Source: Pseudomonadota bacterium
GTDB lineage: Bacteria > Pseudomonadota > Gammaproteobacteria > Steroidobacterales > Steroidobacteraceae
Assembly: GCA_023423935.1 (NCBI GenBank)
Contig: JAFAEQ010000075.1
Coordinates: 149,004-213,003, forward strand
Direction of reading: 5' to 3'
DNA: 64,000 bases
The notes under the pieces were generated by a model. The model was not told the DNA's origin. It did not search any database and was given only the letters and a program-made list of their open reading frames with translations. Positions within the stretch are counted from its first letter, which is position 1, and the number at the start of each line of letters is the position of its first letter. This document shows, piece by piece, positions 54,319 to 63,344 of this stretch. A program made the translations under genes and the position numbers.

Positions 54319-55752
54319 ATGGAAAATGAATCCCGCACCGAACAACCTGACGTGGCGCACACGCTGGCCATCCACGGCGCACCGCGGCCGTCGTGGCAGC
54401 GGTGGATCAAATGGGGCGTGCTCGCGCTCATCGTTCTGGGCATCGGCTATTACTTTATCGGCCGCAATACTTCGGCTGAGATGAACTACATCCTGCAGGA
54501 CGTCGTCCGGGGCGATCTGACGGTAACTGTCACGGCGACGGGCAATCTGGAGCCGCGCAATCAGGTCGATATCGGTGTTGAGCTCTCGGGCACGGTGCGT
54601 ACGGTGCTGGTGGACGTCAACGATGAAGTGAAGAAGGGCCAATTGCTCGCCGAGCTCGACACCACGCGCTTGAACGCGCAGGTGCTCCAGGCGCGAAGCT
54701 CGCTCGCCGCGGCGCAAGCGCGGGTCGTTCAGGCCGATGCGGCCGAGAAGGAAGCAAGTGCCAATTATCAGCGACTGCTCAAAGTCCGAGAGCTCAGCAA
54801 CAACAAGCTGCCCTCACAGCAGGATCTCGATGTCGGCGAAGCTGCGGTGGCACAGGCCAAAGGTGAAGCTGAATCCGCGCGCGCGTCGGTCGAACAGGCG
54901 AAAGCAAGTCTCGAAACGGTGCTGACCGACCTGAGCAAGGCCGAGATCCGCTCGCCGATCAACGGCGTGGTGCTGGTGCGTTCCGTGGAGCCAGGTCAGA
55001 CCGTGGCGGCATCGTTGCAGGCGCCCGTGCTGTTCACGCTGGCCGAAGATCTGAAGAAGATGGAGCTGCATGTGGCGGTCGACGAAGCCGACGTGGGCGC
55101 CGTCAAGGTGGGACAGAACGCCACGTTCACGGTCGACGCGTTTCCGAATCGTCATTTCGATGCGCGCATCACGCAGGTGCACTTTGCATCGAACAACACG
55201 CAGAAGAGCACGTCGTCCACGAGTGGCAGCGCGTCGAGCGCAACCTCCACGGGTGTGGTCACCTACGAGACCGTGCTCGAAGTCGACAATTCCGAGCTGC
55301 TGCTGCGGCCGGGCATGACGGCGACGGCTGAGATCGTCACGACCAACATCCAGAATGCGGTGTTGGTCCCCAATGCAGCGCTGCGATTTACGCCTGAAGG
55401 CGAAAGCATCCCGGGTGCGCCGAACGCGCAGCCGCAACGCGGCGCGCTCTCGGCGATCATGCCGCAGATGCCGCGGCGCATGGGCGGCAACCAGCAGCAG
55501 GGCAATGCCGCGCGCCGTACCGGTCGCGCCTGGATTCTGGAGAACGGCAAGCCTGTGCTCGTGATGTTTCGTCCGGGCGCAACGGACGGACGCTTTACGC
55601 AAGTACTGCCCATCGAAGACCCCGCAACGATCCTCGATCGCATGAAGAATGCCTCTCAGGAAGTCATCGAGAGCACGAAGAAGGCGTTGGAGCGCAAGCT
55701 CGAGCCGGGCATGCAAGTGATCGTCGATGCGGTCGCCAGCAAGAAGTCATGA
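54319..55752 (+). CDS. MacA-like periplasmic adaptor of a tripartite ABC exporter
   Basis: About 477 residues. N-terminal anchor helix (WIKWGVLALIVLGIGYYFI), biotinyl-lipoyl-like domain (GNLEPRNQVDIGVELSG), a long coiled-coil hairpin (AAAQARVVQADAAEKEASAN...), beta-barrel domain. An unusual Ser/Thr-rich insert (STSSTSGSASSATST) and a Gln/Arg-rich stretch near PQMPRRMGGNQQQGNAARR are present. It links the outer-membrane duct to the ABC transporter. Confidence 0.92.
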   Translation: MENESRTEQPDVAHTLAIHGAPRPSWQRWIKWGVLALIVLGIGYYFIGRNTSAEMNYILQDVVRGDLTVTVTATGNLEPRNQVDIGVELSGTVRTVLVDVNDEVKKGQLLAELDTTRLNAQVLQARSSLAAAQARVVQADAAEKEASANYQRLLKVRELSNNKLPSQQDLDVGEAAVAQAKGEAESARASVEQAKASLETVLTDLSKAEIRSPINGVVLVRSVEPGQTVAASLQAPVLFTLAEDLKKMELHVAVDEADVGAVKVGQNATFTVDAFPNRHFDARITQVHFASNNTQKSTSSTSGSASSATSTGVVTYETVLEVDNSELLLRPGMTATAEIVTTNIQNAVLVPNAALRFTPEGESIPGAPNAQPQRGALSAIMPQMPRRMGGNQQQGNAARRTGRAWILENGKPVLVMFRPGATDGRFTQVLPIEDPATILDRMKNASQEVIESTKKALERKLEPGMQVIVDAVASKKS

Positions 55753-56477
55753 CCGGCATGCCGTCGACTCCTGAGCCTGTCATCGATCTCTCCCGAGTCA
55801 CCAAGGTGTATGGCCGCGGTGAAGGTGAGGTGCGGGCGCTGCGCGGTATCGATCTGCGAATCTATCCCGGTGAATTCGTCGCTGTGATGGGCCCGAGCGG
55901 CGGCGGCAAATCCACATGCATGAATATTCTGGGTTGCCTGGACACGCCCACGAGCGGTACGTACCGCTTTCTCGGCGTGCCTGTAGGCGACATGACGGCC
56001 GATCAGCGCGCGCTGCTGCGTCGAAACTATCTCGGCTTCGTCTTTCAAGGCTTCAATCTGCTCAGCCGCACGACTGCCCTCGAGAACGTCGAGTTGCCGC
56101 TGGTGTATCGCGGCATCTCGCCCGAGGAAAGACATGAACGCGCGCGCAAAGCCCTGAGCGAAGTCGGACTGAAGGGCCGCGAACTGCACGTGCCAAGCGA
56201 GTTGTCGGGCGGCCAGCAACAGCGTGTCGCGATCGCCCGGGCCATCGTCTCCGATCCCAAAGTGCTGTTCGCCGACGAGCCCACCGGCAACCTCGACACC
56301 GCAACCAGCATCGAGATCATGAAAGTCCTGACCAAGCTCAACGAAGAACGCGGCATCACGATCGCCATGGTCACCCATGAGCCCGACATCGCTGCGTGGA
56401 CTCGCCGCATCGTGAGATTCAGGGACGGATTGATCGAAAGCGACGAGGCGAATCAGCCCGTCCGGGCTGATTCGTAA
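55749..56477 (+). CDS. MacB-type ABC exporter ATPase subunit
   Basis: 242 residues. Walker A MGPSGGGKSTCMNILG, Q-loop GFVFQGFNLLSRTTALENVELP, signature LSGGQQQRVAIARA, Walker B VLFADEPTGNLD, H-loop VTHEPD. LolD/MacB class (lipoprotein or antimicrobial export). ATGA overlap (55749-55752) with the adaptor gene. The MacB permease is on a separate gene here. Confidence 0.95.
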   Translation: MTGMPSTPEPVIDLSRVTKVYGRGEGEVRALRGIDLRIYPGEFVAVMGPSGGGKSTCMNILGCLDTPTSGTYRFLGVPVGDMTADQRALLRRNYLGFVFQGFNLLSRTTALENVELPLVYRGISPEERHERARKALSEVGLKGRELHVPSELSGGQQQRVAIARAIVSDPKVLFADEPTGNLDTATSIEIMKVLTKLNEERGITIAMVTHEPDIAAWTRRIVRFRDGLIESDEANQPVRADS

Positions 56478-56606
56478 TGAGCAATGAGCAATGAGTAATG
56501 AGCAGTGAGCAATGCAGAAGCATGCGTGAATGTCACCGAGGCATGTCTTGGCTTCTGCTCTAGATTTCATTTCTCATTACTAATTACTACTTGCTAACTG
56601 CTAACT
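56476..56606. repeat. AATGAGY-type hairpin element between ATPase and permease genes
   Basis: Left arm 56476-56514 (AATGAGC, AATGAGC, AATGAGT, AATGAGC, AGTGAGC, AATGC) and right arm 56567-56606 (TTTCTCATTACTAATTACTACTTGC...). It separates two operon genes that would normally nearly abut. Confidence 0.8.
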
Positions 56607-56616
56607 AGCGCCAGCC

Positions 56617-57828
56617 ATGTTCCTCAACGCCATCCTTCTCGCCCTTCGTGAAATTCGCCGCAACGTGCTGCGCTCGTCGCTCACGATCCTGGGCATCGTG
56701 ATCGGTGTCGGTGCAGTGATCACGATGGTGACGATCGGTGAGGGTGCGACGGCGCAGGTGCAGGCGGATATCAGCAAGCTGGGTACGAATCTGCTGCAGG
56801 TGTTCCGCGGCCAGGGATTCGGGGGTGGCGGCGGTGCGCGGCAGGCGGCGCCGCCTTTCAGCATGGCGGACGCAACTGCAATCGAAGAGCAGATCAACGG
56901 GATTGAAGCGGTCGCGCCTGCGTCCAACACCGGGTCGCAGGCGATCTATGGGAGCAACAACTGGTCGACGCAGGTGACGGGTACGAACGACAAGTTCCTG
57001 CAGGTGCGTGATTGGTCGCTCGCATCGGGCCGCAACTTCTCCGAGTCCGAGCTGCGTAGCGGTGCTGCGGTGTGCATTCTCGGTAACACTGTTCGACGTG
57101 AGTTGTTCGATACGAGCGATCCGGTCGGTGCAACCATCCGACTCAATAAGCTCTCGTGCCAGGTCATCGGCGTGCTGCAGGCCAAGGGTCAGTCGGGCTT
57201 CGGTCAGGACCAGGACGATATCGTCCTCATTCCTTTGCGAACGTTGCAACGACGTCTCGCCGGCAATGCAGACGTCAACTCCATTCTCGTGTCCGCACGC
57301 GATGGTGTTTCGACGGAGAAGGTGCAGCGCGATCTCGAATCGCTGATGCGCGATCGCCGCAAGATTCGCTCCGGTGCGACTGACGATTTCAACGTGCGCG
57401 ATCTGCAGGAAGTCGCGAGCGCATTCACCAGCTCTACTAAAGTGCTGACTGCGCTGCTGGGTGCTGTCGCTGCGGTGAGTCTGATCGTGGGTGGCGTCGG
57501 CATCATGAATATCATGCTCGTGTCCGTCACGGAGCGGACTCGAGAGATCGGTACACGACTCGCGGTCGGTGCGATGGCGCGCGACGTGTTGCTGCAATTC
57601 TTGATCGAAGCCGTGGTGCTCGCGGCACTGGGCGGACTCATCGGCATCATTCTCGGCCTCACTGCCGGTGCGCTGGCGACGAATGCCTTCGGCGTGCCAT
57701 TCGTGCTGAATCCTTCCATCGTGCTGCTCTCCTTCACCTTCTCGGCCGTGGTGGGAATCGTCTTCGGCTATTTCCCGGCGCGGCGCGCGGCACGACTCGA
57801 TCCGATCGAAGCACTGCGTCACGAGTGA
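56617..57828 (+). CDS. MacB-type ABC exporter permease subunit
   Basis: 403 residues. FtsX-like topology: one N-terminal helix (LRSSLTILGIVIGVGAVITMV), a periplasmic MacB_PCD domain with a Gly-rich segment near GQGFGGGGGARQ, then three C-terminal helices (LLGAVAAVSLIVGGVGIMNIM, LVEAVVLAALGGLIGIILG and the last ending FGYFPARRAARLDPIEALRHE). With the ATPase it forms a mechanotransmission exporter. Confidence 0.93.
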   Translation: MFLNAILLALREIRRNVLRSSLTILGIVIGVGAVITMVTIGEGATAQVQADISKLGTNLLQVFRGQGFGGGGGARQAAPPFSMADATAIEEQINGIEAVAPASNTGSQAIYGSNNWSTQVTGTNDKFLQVRDWSLASGRNFSESELRSGAAVCILGNTVRRELFDTSDPVGATIRLNKLSCQVIGVLQAKGQSGFGQDQDDIVLIPLRTLQRRLAGNADVNSILVSARDGVSTEKVQRDLESLMRDRRKIRSGATDDFNVRDLQEVASAFTSSTKVLTALLGAVAAVSLIVGGVGIMNIMLVSVTERTREIGTRLAVGAMARDVLLQFLIEAVVLAALGGLIGIILGLTAGALATNAFGVPFVLNPSIVLLSFTFSAVVGIVFGYFPARRAARLDPIEALRHE

Positions 57829-57898
57829 TGCGGATCTCCCGACAGAGATCCTGAGTGATGCTGGCCTACAATCGGAAGGGACTGCGGAGGTTGGCCTC

Positions 57899-58705
57899 AT
57901 GTTGTCGAGCATGCGGATTCGATGTGTCGCCGCCTTGGTTGCGCTCGCCGGAGCCGGTTGCTCTACCCTTCCCGACGGACACGGCTGGGGAGAACAGGCA
58001 ACCATCGCGCCTGGCTGGGAACGCATTCGCGAATCGGCGACGAATGCAGCGAAAGATCCGTGGGTCTGGGCGCCGCTGATCGGTGCGGCCGCATTTCAGA
58101 TCGATGACTTCGACCGGCGCACCTCGGATTGGGCGCGCGAACACACGCCGGTCTTCGGTTCGCAGCGCAGTGCGGAGCAATGGAGCGATGATCTGCGCGA
58201 TGCGTCCGCGATCGTTCATTACGCGACCATCCTCGCCACGCCGAGCGGTCACGAGCCTCGCGAATGGATCGTGAACAAAGCCAAAGGCGCGCTCGTCGAT
58301 GCTGCCGCAGTGGCTGCGACGGGCTTCGTGACCAACGGGCTCAAGGACCTCACTGGTCGTGACCGGCCGAATGGCGACGACAGTGCCAGCTTTCCCTCGG
58401 GTCACACGGCTTCCTCTGCGGTCCATACGCGTCTGGCGTCGTGCAATCTCGAATCCATTCCCATGAGTGATGGTTGGCGCACTTCTGCCAACGTAGGTCT
58501 GACCGCGTTGACCCTGGGTACGTCCTGGGCACGGATCGAAGCCGGCTGGCACTATCCCTCGGATACGCTCGTCGCGATGGCGCTAGGCAATTTCGTTGCA
58601 TCGTTCGTCAACGACGCTTTTATGGGCTTGGGCGATCGACGCGAGAGCTTTGCATTGAGCTCGACTGACGGCGGGGCGATGGTCGAATGGCGATATCGGT
58701 TCTAA
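57899..58705 (+). CDS. PAP2 family phosphatase, predicted lipoprotein
   Basis: 268 residues. Lipobox LAGAGC with a short signal, then a phosphatidic-acid-phosphatase-2 domain with the three motifs KDLTGRDRPNG, SFPSGHTAS and SWARIEAGWHYPSDT. Lipid phosphatase activity at the cell envelope is inferred; substrate unknown. Unlike most PAP2 enzymes it is not obviously six-helix, so an outer-membrane-anchored periplasmic form is likely. Confidence 0.85.
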   Translation: MLSSMRIRCVAALVALAGAGCSTLPDGHGWGEQATIAPGWERIRESATNAAKDPWVWAPLIGAAAFQIDDFDRRTSDWAREHTPVFGSQRSAEQWSDDLRDASAIVHYATILATPSGHEPREWIVNKAKGALVDAAAVAATGFVTNGLKDLTGRDRPNGDDSASFPSGHTASSAVHTRLASCNLESIPMSDGWRTSANVGLTALTLGTSWARIEAGWHYPSDTLVAMALGNFVASFVNDAFMGLGDRRESFALSSTDGGAMVEWRYRF

Positions 58706-58862
58706 TGAGCCCGATCGCGTAAGCAATTCCCTACGAGCTGAGACGCGGGTCACATCTCCGCGCGTGTGCGTGTGCGGTGTGCACGGTGTCGATTCGTTCT
58801 CCTTACCAATAATGCCGCGGCCCTCCATGGGGCGGGATTACATCAATGGACAAGGAGAGGAC

Positions 58863-59552
58863 ATGTTCGACAAGAAGATTTGTGCAGCTCTGGCAGTGTG
58901 CGCCACTTTCGCAGCTCCGGTGGCGACTGCTGCCGATCAGCAGGCCGGATTCTATGTAGGTATTCGAGGCGGACAGGCCACTGCAGACATCGATCAGGAT
59001 GAGCTGGATCTGATCGTGGATGATGCGTTCTTTTTCGCCGGTGCACCGGTGGTCGCAGGCGAGTCCTCGCTGGAGGACAGCGATACCACGTGGGCGTTCT
59101 TTGCCGGGTTCCGCGTGAATGATTATCTGGCTCTGGAGGCGAGCTACATGAATCTCGGCACGAGCGAGTATCGTGCGGAAGGCCTCATCGATGTGCCCGG
59201 TCCCGGCTTCGCGGAAGCGAATATGGGCATCGACTTTGCGGTGAAGGGATTCACAACCAATCTGATCGCGCGCGTGCCGCTGAGCGAATCGTTCGATCTG
59301 CACGGCACCGTAGGGTTGTTCTTTTCGGAAACCGAGATCACGGTGAGGGGTGGCAGCAGCGGCTTCAACCTGACTGAGCGCGTTTCCGGCGACGATCAGG
59401 ATCTGTTCTATGGCGTGGGACTTGGATGGCGCATAAGCGAGAGCATGTCGCTGAGTGTCGACTACCATCTCTACAAGGATGTCGGCTCGGAAGACGATAC
59501 CGGCGAGACCGATATCACTGCGCTGACTCTCGGGGCAGCATTCCACTTCTGA
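58863..59552 (+). CDS. Outer-membrane beta-barrel protein
   Basis: 229 residues. Signal peptide (ICAALAVCATFAAPVATA, cut before ADQQ), then alternating beta strands (AGFYVGIRGGQATADID, LALEASYMNLGTSEY, LFYGVGLGWRISESM) and a C-terminal GAAFHF with terminal Phe, the BAM signal. OmpA-like N-terminal/opacity family, without a peptidoglycan-binding domain. AAGGAG ribosome site at 58852-58857. Confidence 0.85.
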   Translation: MFDKKICAALAVCATFAAPVATAADQQAGFYVGIRGGQATADIDQDELDLIVDDAFFFAGAPVVAGESSLEDSDTTWAFFAGFRVNDYLALEASYMNLGTSEYRAEGLIDVPGPGFAEANMGIDFAVKGFTTNLIARVPLSESFDLHGTVGLFFSETEITVRGGSSGFNLTERVSGDDQDLFYGVGLGWRISESMSLSVDYHLYKDVGSEDDTGETDITALTLGAAFHF

Positions 59553-59560
59553 TCAGTTGA

Positions 59561-59679
59561 ACTAAGGAAGCTCTGATTTATCGACTTCCCTGACCTTCGC
59601 AAGTCTGCAACTGGTTGAAATGCTTCGGTGGGCGAAGCAACTATGGTTGCGAATGGCGAATTGATCAGAGGTTACCTAA
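59561..59679. mobile_element. 119-bp MITE copy 2
   Basis: Identical to 39625-39743 except one base (A/C). CTAA on both sides. It lies 8 bp after the beta-barrel stop and abuts the hairpin at 59678. Confidence 0.75.
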
Positions 59680-59708
59680 GCGCGGTGGAGTTGCGCTCCA
59701 CCGCGCTT
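59678..59708. terminator. Terminator-like hairpin at the convergent site
   Basis: AAGCGCGGTGGAG and CTCCACCGCGCTT pair over 13 bp with a short TTGCG loop. The outer A/T pair and lack of a long T run leave efficiency uncertain. Confidence 0.6.
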
Positions 59709-59746
59709 GCAGATTTTGGCGCGAGCCTGGAATCGCCTCGACGCGA

Positions 59747-60217
59747 TCAGCTTCCGGCCGGTTTCACCGGCACCGCGACGCCATTGCTGTTCCACTTCCA
59801 CACGACGAAGGTCAGCGGCTTGTCACCCGTGTTGCTGACGCCGTGAACATCCCAAGGTGCTGCGTACTGCATGTCGCCGGCACGGGCGGGCTGCTCCTTG
59901 CCGTTCAGGTGCCAGGTGCCGTGACCTTCGATCACCATCAGATACTCTTCCTCCGCGTGCTCATGCGGCGGATGAATCTCGCGGCCCGGCTTGATCACTG
60001 CCACTGCAGCAAGCGCGTCCTTCGTGCCATAGCTCGCACCTGAGTAATACGTATAGAGCGTGCCCCAGTCGAAGTCCTCTCGCTTGGCTTGTTGCTGAGA
60101 CAGGATCGCTGAAGGTTGCACGTCGTATCGGGGTGCGCCGACCAGGAAGCCCGCGCCGAAAGCTGCCGCCAACGCCACCACGCTCAGACTCGTCCTTCGC
60201 CATGTTCGGTTCGTCAT
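59747..60217 (-). CDS. Membrane-anchored/secreted cupin protein
   Basis: 156 residues. N-terminal helix (TSLSVVALAAAFGAGFLVGA) and a single cupin domain with motif 1 HPPHEHAEEEYLMVIEGHGTW and motif 2 GDMQYAAPWDVHGVSN, so the His/Glu metal ligands are intact. Start ATG 60217 gives MTNRTWRRTSL. Function unknown; periplasmic location inferred. Confidence 0.8.
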   Translation of the reverse strand: MTNRTWRRTSLSVVALAAAFGAGFLVGAPRYDVQPSAILSQQQAKREDFDWGTLYTYYSGASYGTKDALAAVAVIKPGREIHPPHEHAEEEYLMVIEGHGTWHLNGKEQPARAGDMQYAAPWDVHGVSNTGDKPLTFVVWKWNSNGVAVPVKPAGS

Positions 60218-60443
60218 ATTGCTCTCGATGGAAGTTGCATCACGGCAATTATTGACGCGCCCGGCGCTGCAATGCCACGCGAGCGCATTCATGCGTCCGT
60301 CATCGTAGAGATGAGGGGTACGGGCATGGTGAAATAGAGGTGGTTGATACCACTCGTCCTTCCGGCGCGTCCCTGAAGGTTCCTTTTCGATTGCGATTTG
60401 CTGTAGCGGGCATGCTGCAAGTGCCCGTCACGGAGTTTTTTCT

Positions 60444-61283
60444 ATGTCTCTCACGCTCATTTCATCTCATCGCTGTTTCGACGGCACTCAACACTTCTAT
60501 TCGCACGAGTCCCGAGAATGCAGGACCGAAATGCGCTTCTCCGTGTTCGTGCCGCCGCAGGCTGAGCAGCGCAAGGTGCCCGTTCTCTACTATCTCGCGG
60601 GCCTGACCTGCACCGAGGAAACCTTCGTGATCAAGGCCGGCGCGCAGCGGCTTGCAGCGGAGCTTGGACTGATGCTCGTAGCGCCGGACACCAGCCCGCG
60701 CAAGGCACGCATTCCCGGCGACGATGCCAGCTGGGATTTCGGTCTGGCCGCCGGCTTCTATGTCGATGCGACGGTCGAGCCCTGGTCGCAGCATTACCGC
60801 ATGTACAGCTACGTGACCCGCGAGTTGCCCGCGCTCGTCGCCGATCTGGGAACGTCACTGACCGATCGGCAGAGCATCTTCGGACATTCGATGGGAGGCC
60901 ACGGGGCCTTGGTGTGCGCGCTGCGCAATCGCGATCAGTATCGCTCGGTGTCCGCCTTCGCGCCGATCTCGGCGCCGATGCGCTGTCCCTGGGGCGAGAA
61001 GGCGTTCAGCGGCTATCTCGGATCGGACCGCTCGAGCTGGGCACAGTACGATGCGAGCGAGCTCGTAGCGAAGGAACGCTATGCCACACCGATCCTCATC
61101 GATCAGGGCACTGCCGATAAGTTTCTCGTCGAGCAGTTGAAGCCGGAGCTCCTGGAAGAGGCCTGCAAGCAGTCAGGCACGAAGCTCGAGCTGCGCCGGC
61201 GCGAAGGCTACGACCATGGCTACTACTTCATCTCCACTTATATGGAAGACCATCTGCGTCATCACGCGCAGTTCCTGAAGTAG
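60444..61283 (+). CDS. fghA: S-formylglutathione hydrolase
   Basis: 279 residues. Esterase D family: FVPPQAEQRKVPVLYYLAGL, nucleophile in FGHSMGGHGALV, Asp in QGTADKF, His in EGYDHGYYFISTY. It hydrolyses S-formylglutathione to formate and glutathione in formaldehyde detoxification. The usual partner alcohol dehydrogenase is not adjacent. Confidence 0.95.
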   Translation: MSLTLISSHRCFDGTQHFYSHESRECRTEMRFSVFVPPQAEQRKVPVLYYLAGLTCTEETFVIKAGAQRLAAELGLMLVAPDTSPRKARIPGDDASWDFGLAAGFYVDATVEPWSQHYRMYSYVTRELPALVADLGTSLTDRQSIFGHSMGGHGALVCALRNRDQYRSVSAFAPISAPMRCPWGEKAFSGYLGSDRSSWAQYDASELVAKERYATPILIDQGTADKFLVEQLKPELLEEACKQSGTKLELRRREGYDHGYYFISTYMEDHLRHHAQFLK

Positions 61284-61292
61284 AGCGAATAG

Positions 61293-61428
61293 CGGTCTCA
61301 CACAGAGCGAGCAGGGATCGCGGGACAAATAATCAGGCCAGATCCGAATAGCGCCGCCATCAGGTGGCGCTCCGTTCGTGCGGCGCCTTCTTTGCTCTGT
61401 GCACTTCAGTGATCTCTGTGTGAGACTC
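61293..61428. repeat. Hairpin with CTCACACAGAG arms
   Basis: Left arm near 61293-61308 (GGTCTCACACAGAGCG) pairs with 61412-61428 (CTCTGTGTGAGAC). A related CTCTGTG tract is at 62758-62780. It lies between fghA and the MFS gene. Confidence 0.55.
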
Positions 61429-61460
61429 TCGCTCCTCTTCCGTCGCAGCCTTCAACAACG

Positions 61461-62663
61461 ATGACGTCCGATTCCAGGCCGCCTCGCTTTCCGGGATGGC
61501 TGTTGCTCGTGGGCGCGATGTCTGCCGTCGCGCCATTCACCATCGATATGTATCTGCCGGGCTTTCCCGCGATCGAGCGCGAGTTCGCGGAGCAGGGCGT
61601 CGAGCGCACGATGGCCGCCTACCTGGTGGGCGTCACCATCGGACAGCTGGTGTACGGGCCCATCAGCGATCGTTTCGGGCGCAAACCTCCGTTGTATGTC
61701 GGCTTTGTGCTCTATGCGCTTGGAGCGCTGGGCTGTGCGTTCGCCACCAGCATGAGCATGCTGATTGTCATGCGTGTGTTCCAGGCGCTCGGTGCGTGTG
61801 CAGGGCTGGTCATCGGGCGTGCAATCGTGAGGGATCGATGTCAGCCGCATGAAGCGGCCCGCGCGTTCGCGATGCTCATGTCCATCGTAGCGTTGGGTCC
61901 CATTCTTGCGCCGATGCTCGGCGGCTGGGTCGTCACCGTCGTCGGTTGGCGCGGTGTGTTCGTTTTCCAGGTGGCACTCGGCGTGAGCCTGCTCGTCATG
62001 ATGCACGTCCTGCTCACCGAATCGCTGCCGCCGACCAGTACCTCCACGCTCAATCCGATTCGCCTCGCGCGTAACTACGGGCGATTGCTGCGCGATCCGA
62101 TCCTCGTCGGCTATTCGCTGGTGGGAGGTTTCGGCATGGGATCGATGTTCTGCTATGTGACAGGTGCGCCGACTGTGATGGCAGACACCTTCCATCTGTC
62201 ACCGCAACAGTTCGGCTGGATGCTCGGCTTGAATGGACTGGCGTTCATGACGGCCAGCCGACTCAATGTGCTGTCCTTGCGCAAGCAGACACCGACGGCG
62301 GTACTGCGAAGCGCGATTCGCTGGCCGATCTTCGTCGCACTGGGATTTGCAGCGCTCGCGTACTTTCTGGATCTGCCGATCTGGGCCGTCATCGCGCTGC
62401 AGCTCACCTTCTTCGTGACGACGGCCCGCACGCTGCCGCACACCAGCGCCCTGGCGCTTGCGCCACACGGTCAGGAAGCCGGTGCGGCATCGGCGATGAT
62501 GGGATCGCTGCAATCTTTCATCGCCATGTTCGCAGGCATGGCTGTCGCGTGGTTCAACGATGGCACCTTGCCCACGCTCGCGCTCCTGATGTGCACGGCC
62601 GCGGCGCTGGCGGCACTGAGCTTTGTGTGGGTGAGAGCGCAGGTCCTAGGGACTAGGCGCTAG
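61461..62663 (+). CDS. Bcr/CflA-type MFS drug transporter
   Basis: 400 residues. Twelve predicted helices; MFS motif A YGPISDRFGRKPPLYVG; FTIDMYLPGFPAIEREF is typical of Bcr/CflA proteins; the R-D-R motif VIGRAIVRDRC matches. Inner-membrane multidrug efflux of unknown substrate. Its last seven residues (QVLGTRR) and stop codon are encoded by a CTAGG repeat arm. Confidence 0.92.
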   Translation: MTSDSRPPRFPGWLLLVGAMSAVAPFTIDMYLPGFPAIEREFAEQGVERTMAAYLVGVTIGQLVYGPISDRFGRKPPLYVGFVLYALGALGCAFATSMSMLIVMRVFQALGACAGLVIGRAIVRDRCQPHEAARAFAMLMSIVALGPILAPMLGGWVVTVVGWRGVFVFQVALGVSLLVMMHVLLTESLPPTSTSTLNPIRLARNYGRLLRDPILVGYSLVGGFGMGSMFCYVTGAPTVMADTFHLSPQQFGWMLGLNGLAFMTASRLNVLSLRKQTPTAVLRSAIRWPIFVALGFAALAYFLDLPIWAVIALQLTFFVTTARTLPHTSALALAPHGQEAGAASAMMGSLQSFIAMFAGMAVAWFNDGTLPTLALLMCTAAALAALSFVWVRAQVLGTRR

Positions 62664-62753
62664 CTGCTAGCCAGAGAATCTCGGATGCCTACAGCCTACA
62701 GCCTACAGCCTAGAACCTAGAACCTAGAACCTAGAGCCTAGAGCCTAGAGCCT
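62641..62753. repeat. CTAGG-type hairpin element after the MFS gene, with CTACAGC units
   Basis: Left arm 62641-62672 (CTAGGGA, CTAGGCG, CTAGCTG units) overlaps the MFS stop codon. Right arm 62688-62753 combines CTACAGC repeats with many CTAGAAC/CTAGAGC units. Two unit families are fused in one arm. Confidence 0.8.
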
Positions 62754-62805
62754 TCTTCTGTGTACTCTGTGCACTCTTCATGAGCTTCTTCATCCCGCGA
62801 GTGCA

Positions 62806-63222
62806 ATGAAAGCAACAGTGAAATGGGTTCAGGACGTGATGTTCGTCGGCGAGTCAGGGTCCGGACATTCCGTGATCATGGACGGTGCGGCGGACGCAGG
62901 CGGACGCAATGTGGGATTTCGTCCCATGGAAATGCTGCTGCTCGGACTGGCCGGCTGTTCCGCCTTCGATGTCGTGCTGATCCTGAAGCGTGGCCGGGAG
63001 AACATCACGGACTGTGTCGTCGAGGTCGATGCCGATCGCGCCGAGACTGACCCGAAGGTCTTCACGCACGTACGGATGCGCTACGTCGTAACGGGCAAGA
63101 ATCTGGATCGTGGCAAAGTCGAACGTGCGGTGAAACTCTCGGAAGAGAAGTACTGCTCGGCGTCGGCGATCATCGCGAAAACCGCACAGATGAGTCATAG
63201 CATTGAGATCGTAGACGCTTGA
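62806..63222 (+). CDS. OsmC family protein (YhfA-like)
   Basis: 138 residues. RPMEMLLLGLAGCSAFDVVLIL carries the first Cys, EEKYCSASAIIAK the second. YhfA-like subgroup of OsmC/Ohr proteins, probably thiol-dependent peroxide reduction; the physiological role is not defined. RBS is weak (GCGAGTGCA). Confidence 0.85.
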   Translation: MKATVKWVQDVMFVGESGSGHSVIMDGAADAGGRNVGFRPMEMLLLGLAGCSAFDVVLILKRGRENITDCVVEVDADRAETDPKVFTHVRMRYVVTGKNLDRGKVERAVKLSEEKYCSASAIIAKTAQMSHSIEIVDA

Positions 63223-63229
63223 ACTTGAT

Positions 63230-63319
63230 AGCAGTGATGGTGGTGATACCGACCAGTAGCGAACGAATGCATCCCTGACACCGTCTGTCATCACCGTCAT
63301 CACTTCCATCACTGACACC
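63230..63319. repeat. GTGATGNNN-type hairpin between two OsmC-family genes
   Basis: Left arm 63230-63250 (GCAGTGATGGTGGTGATACC) and right arm 63284-63319 (GTCATCACCGTCATCACTTCCATCACTGAC). Period 9. Confidence 0.7.
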
Positions 63320-63344
63320 ACCCACTCAGAGCGAGGTTCCTGTT

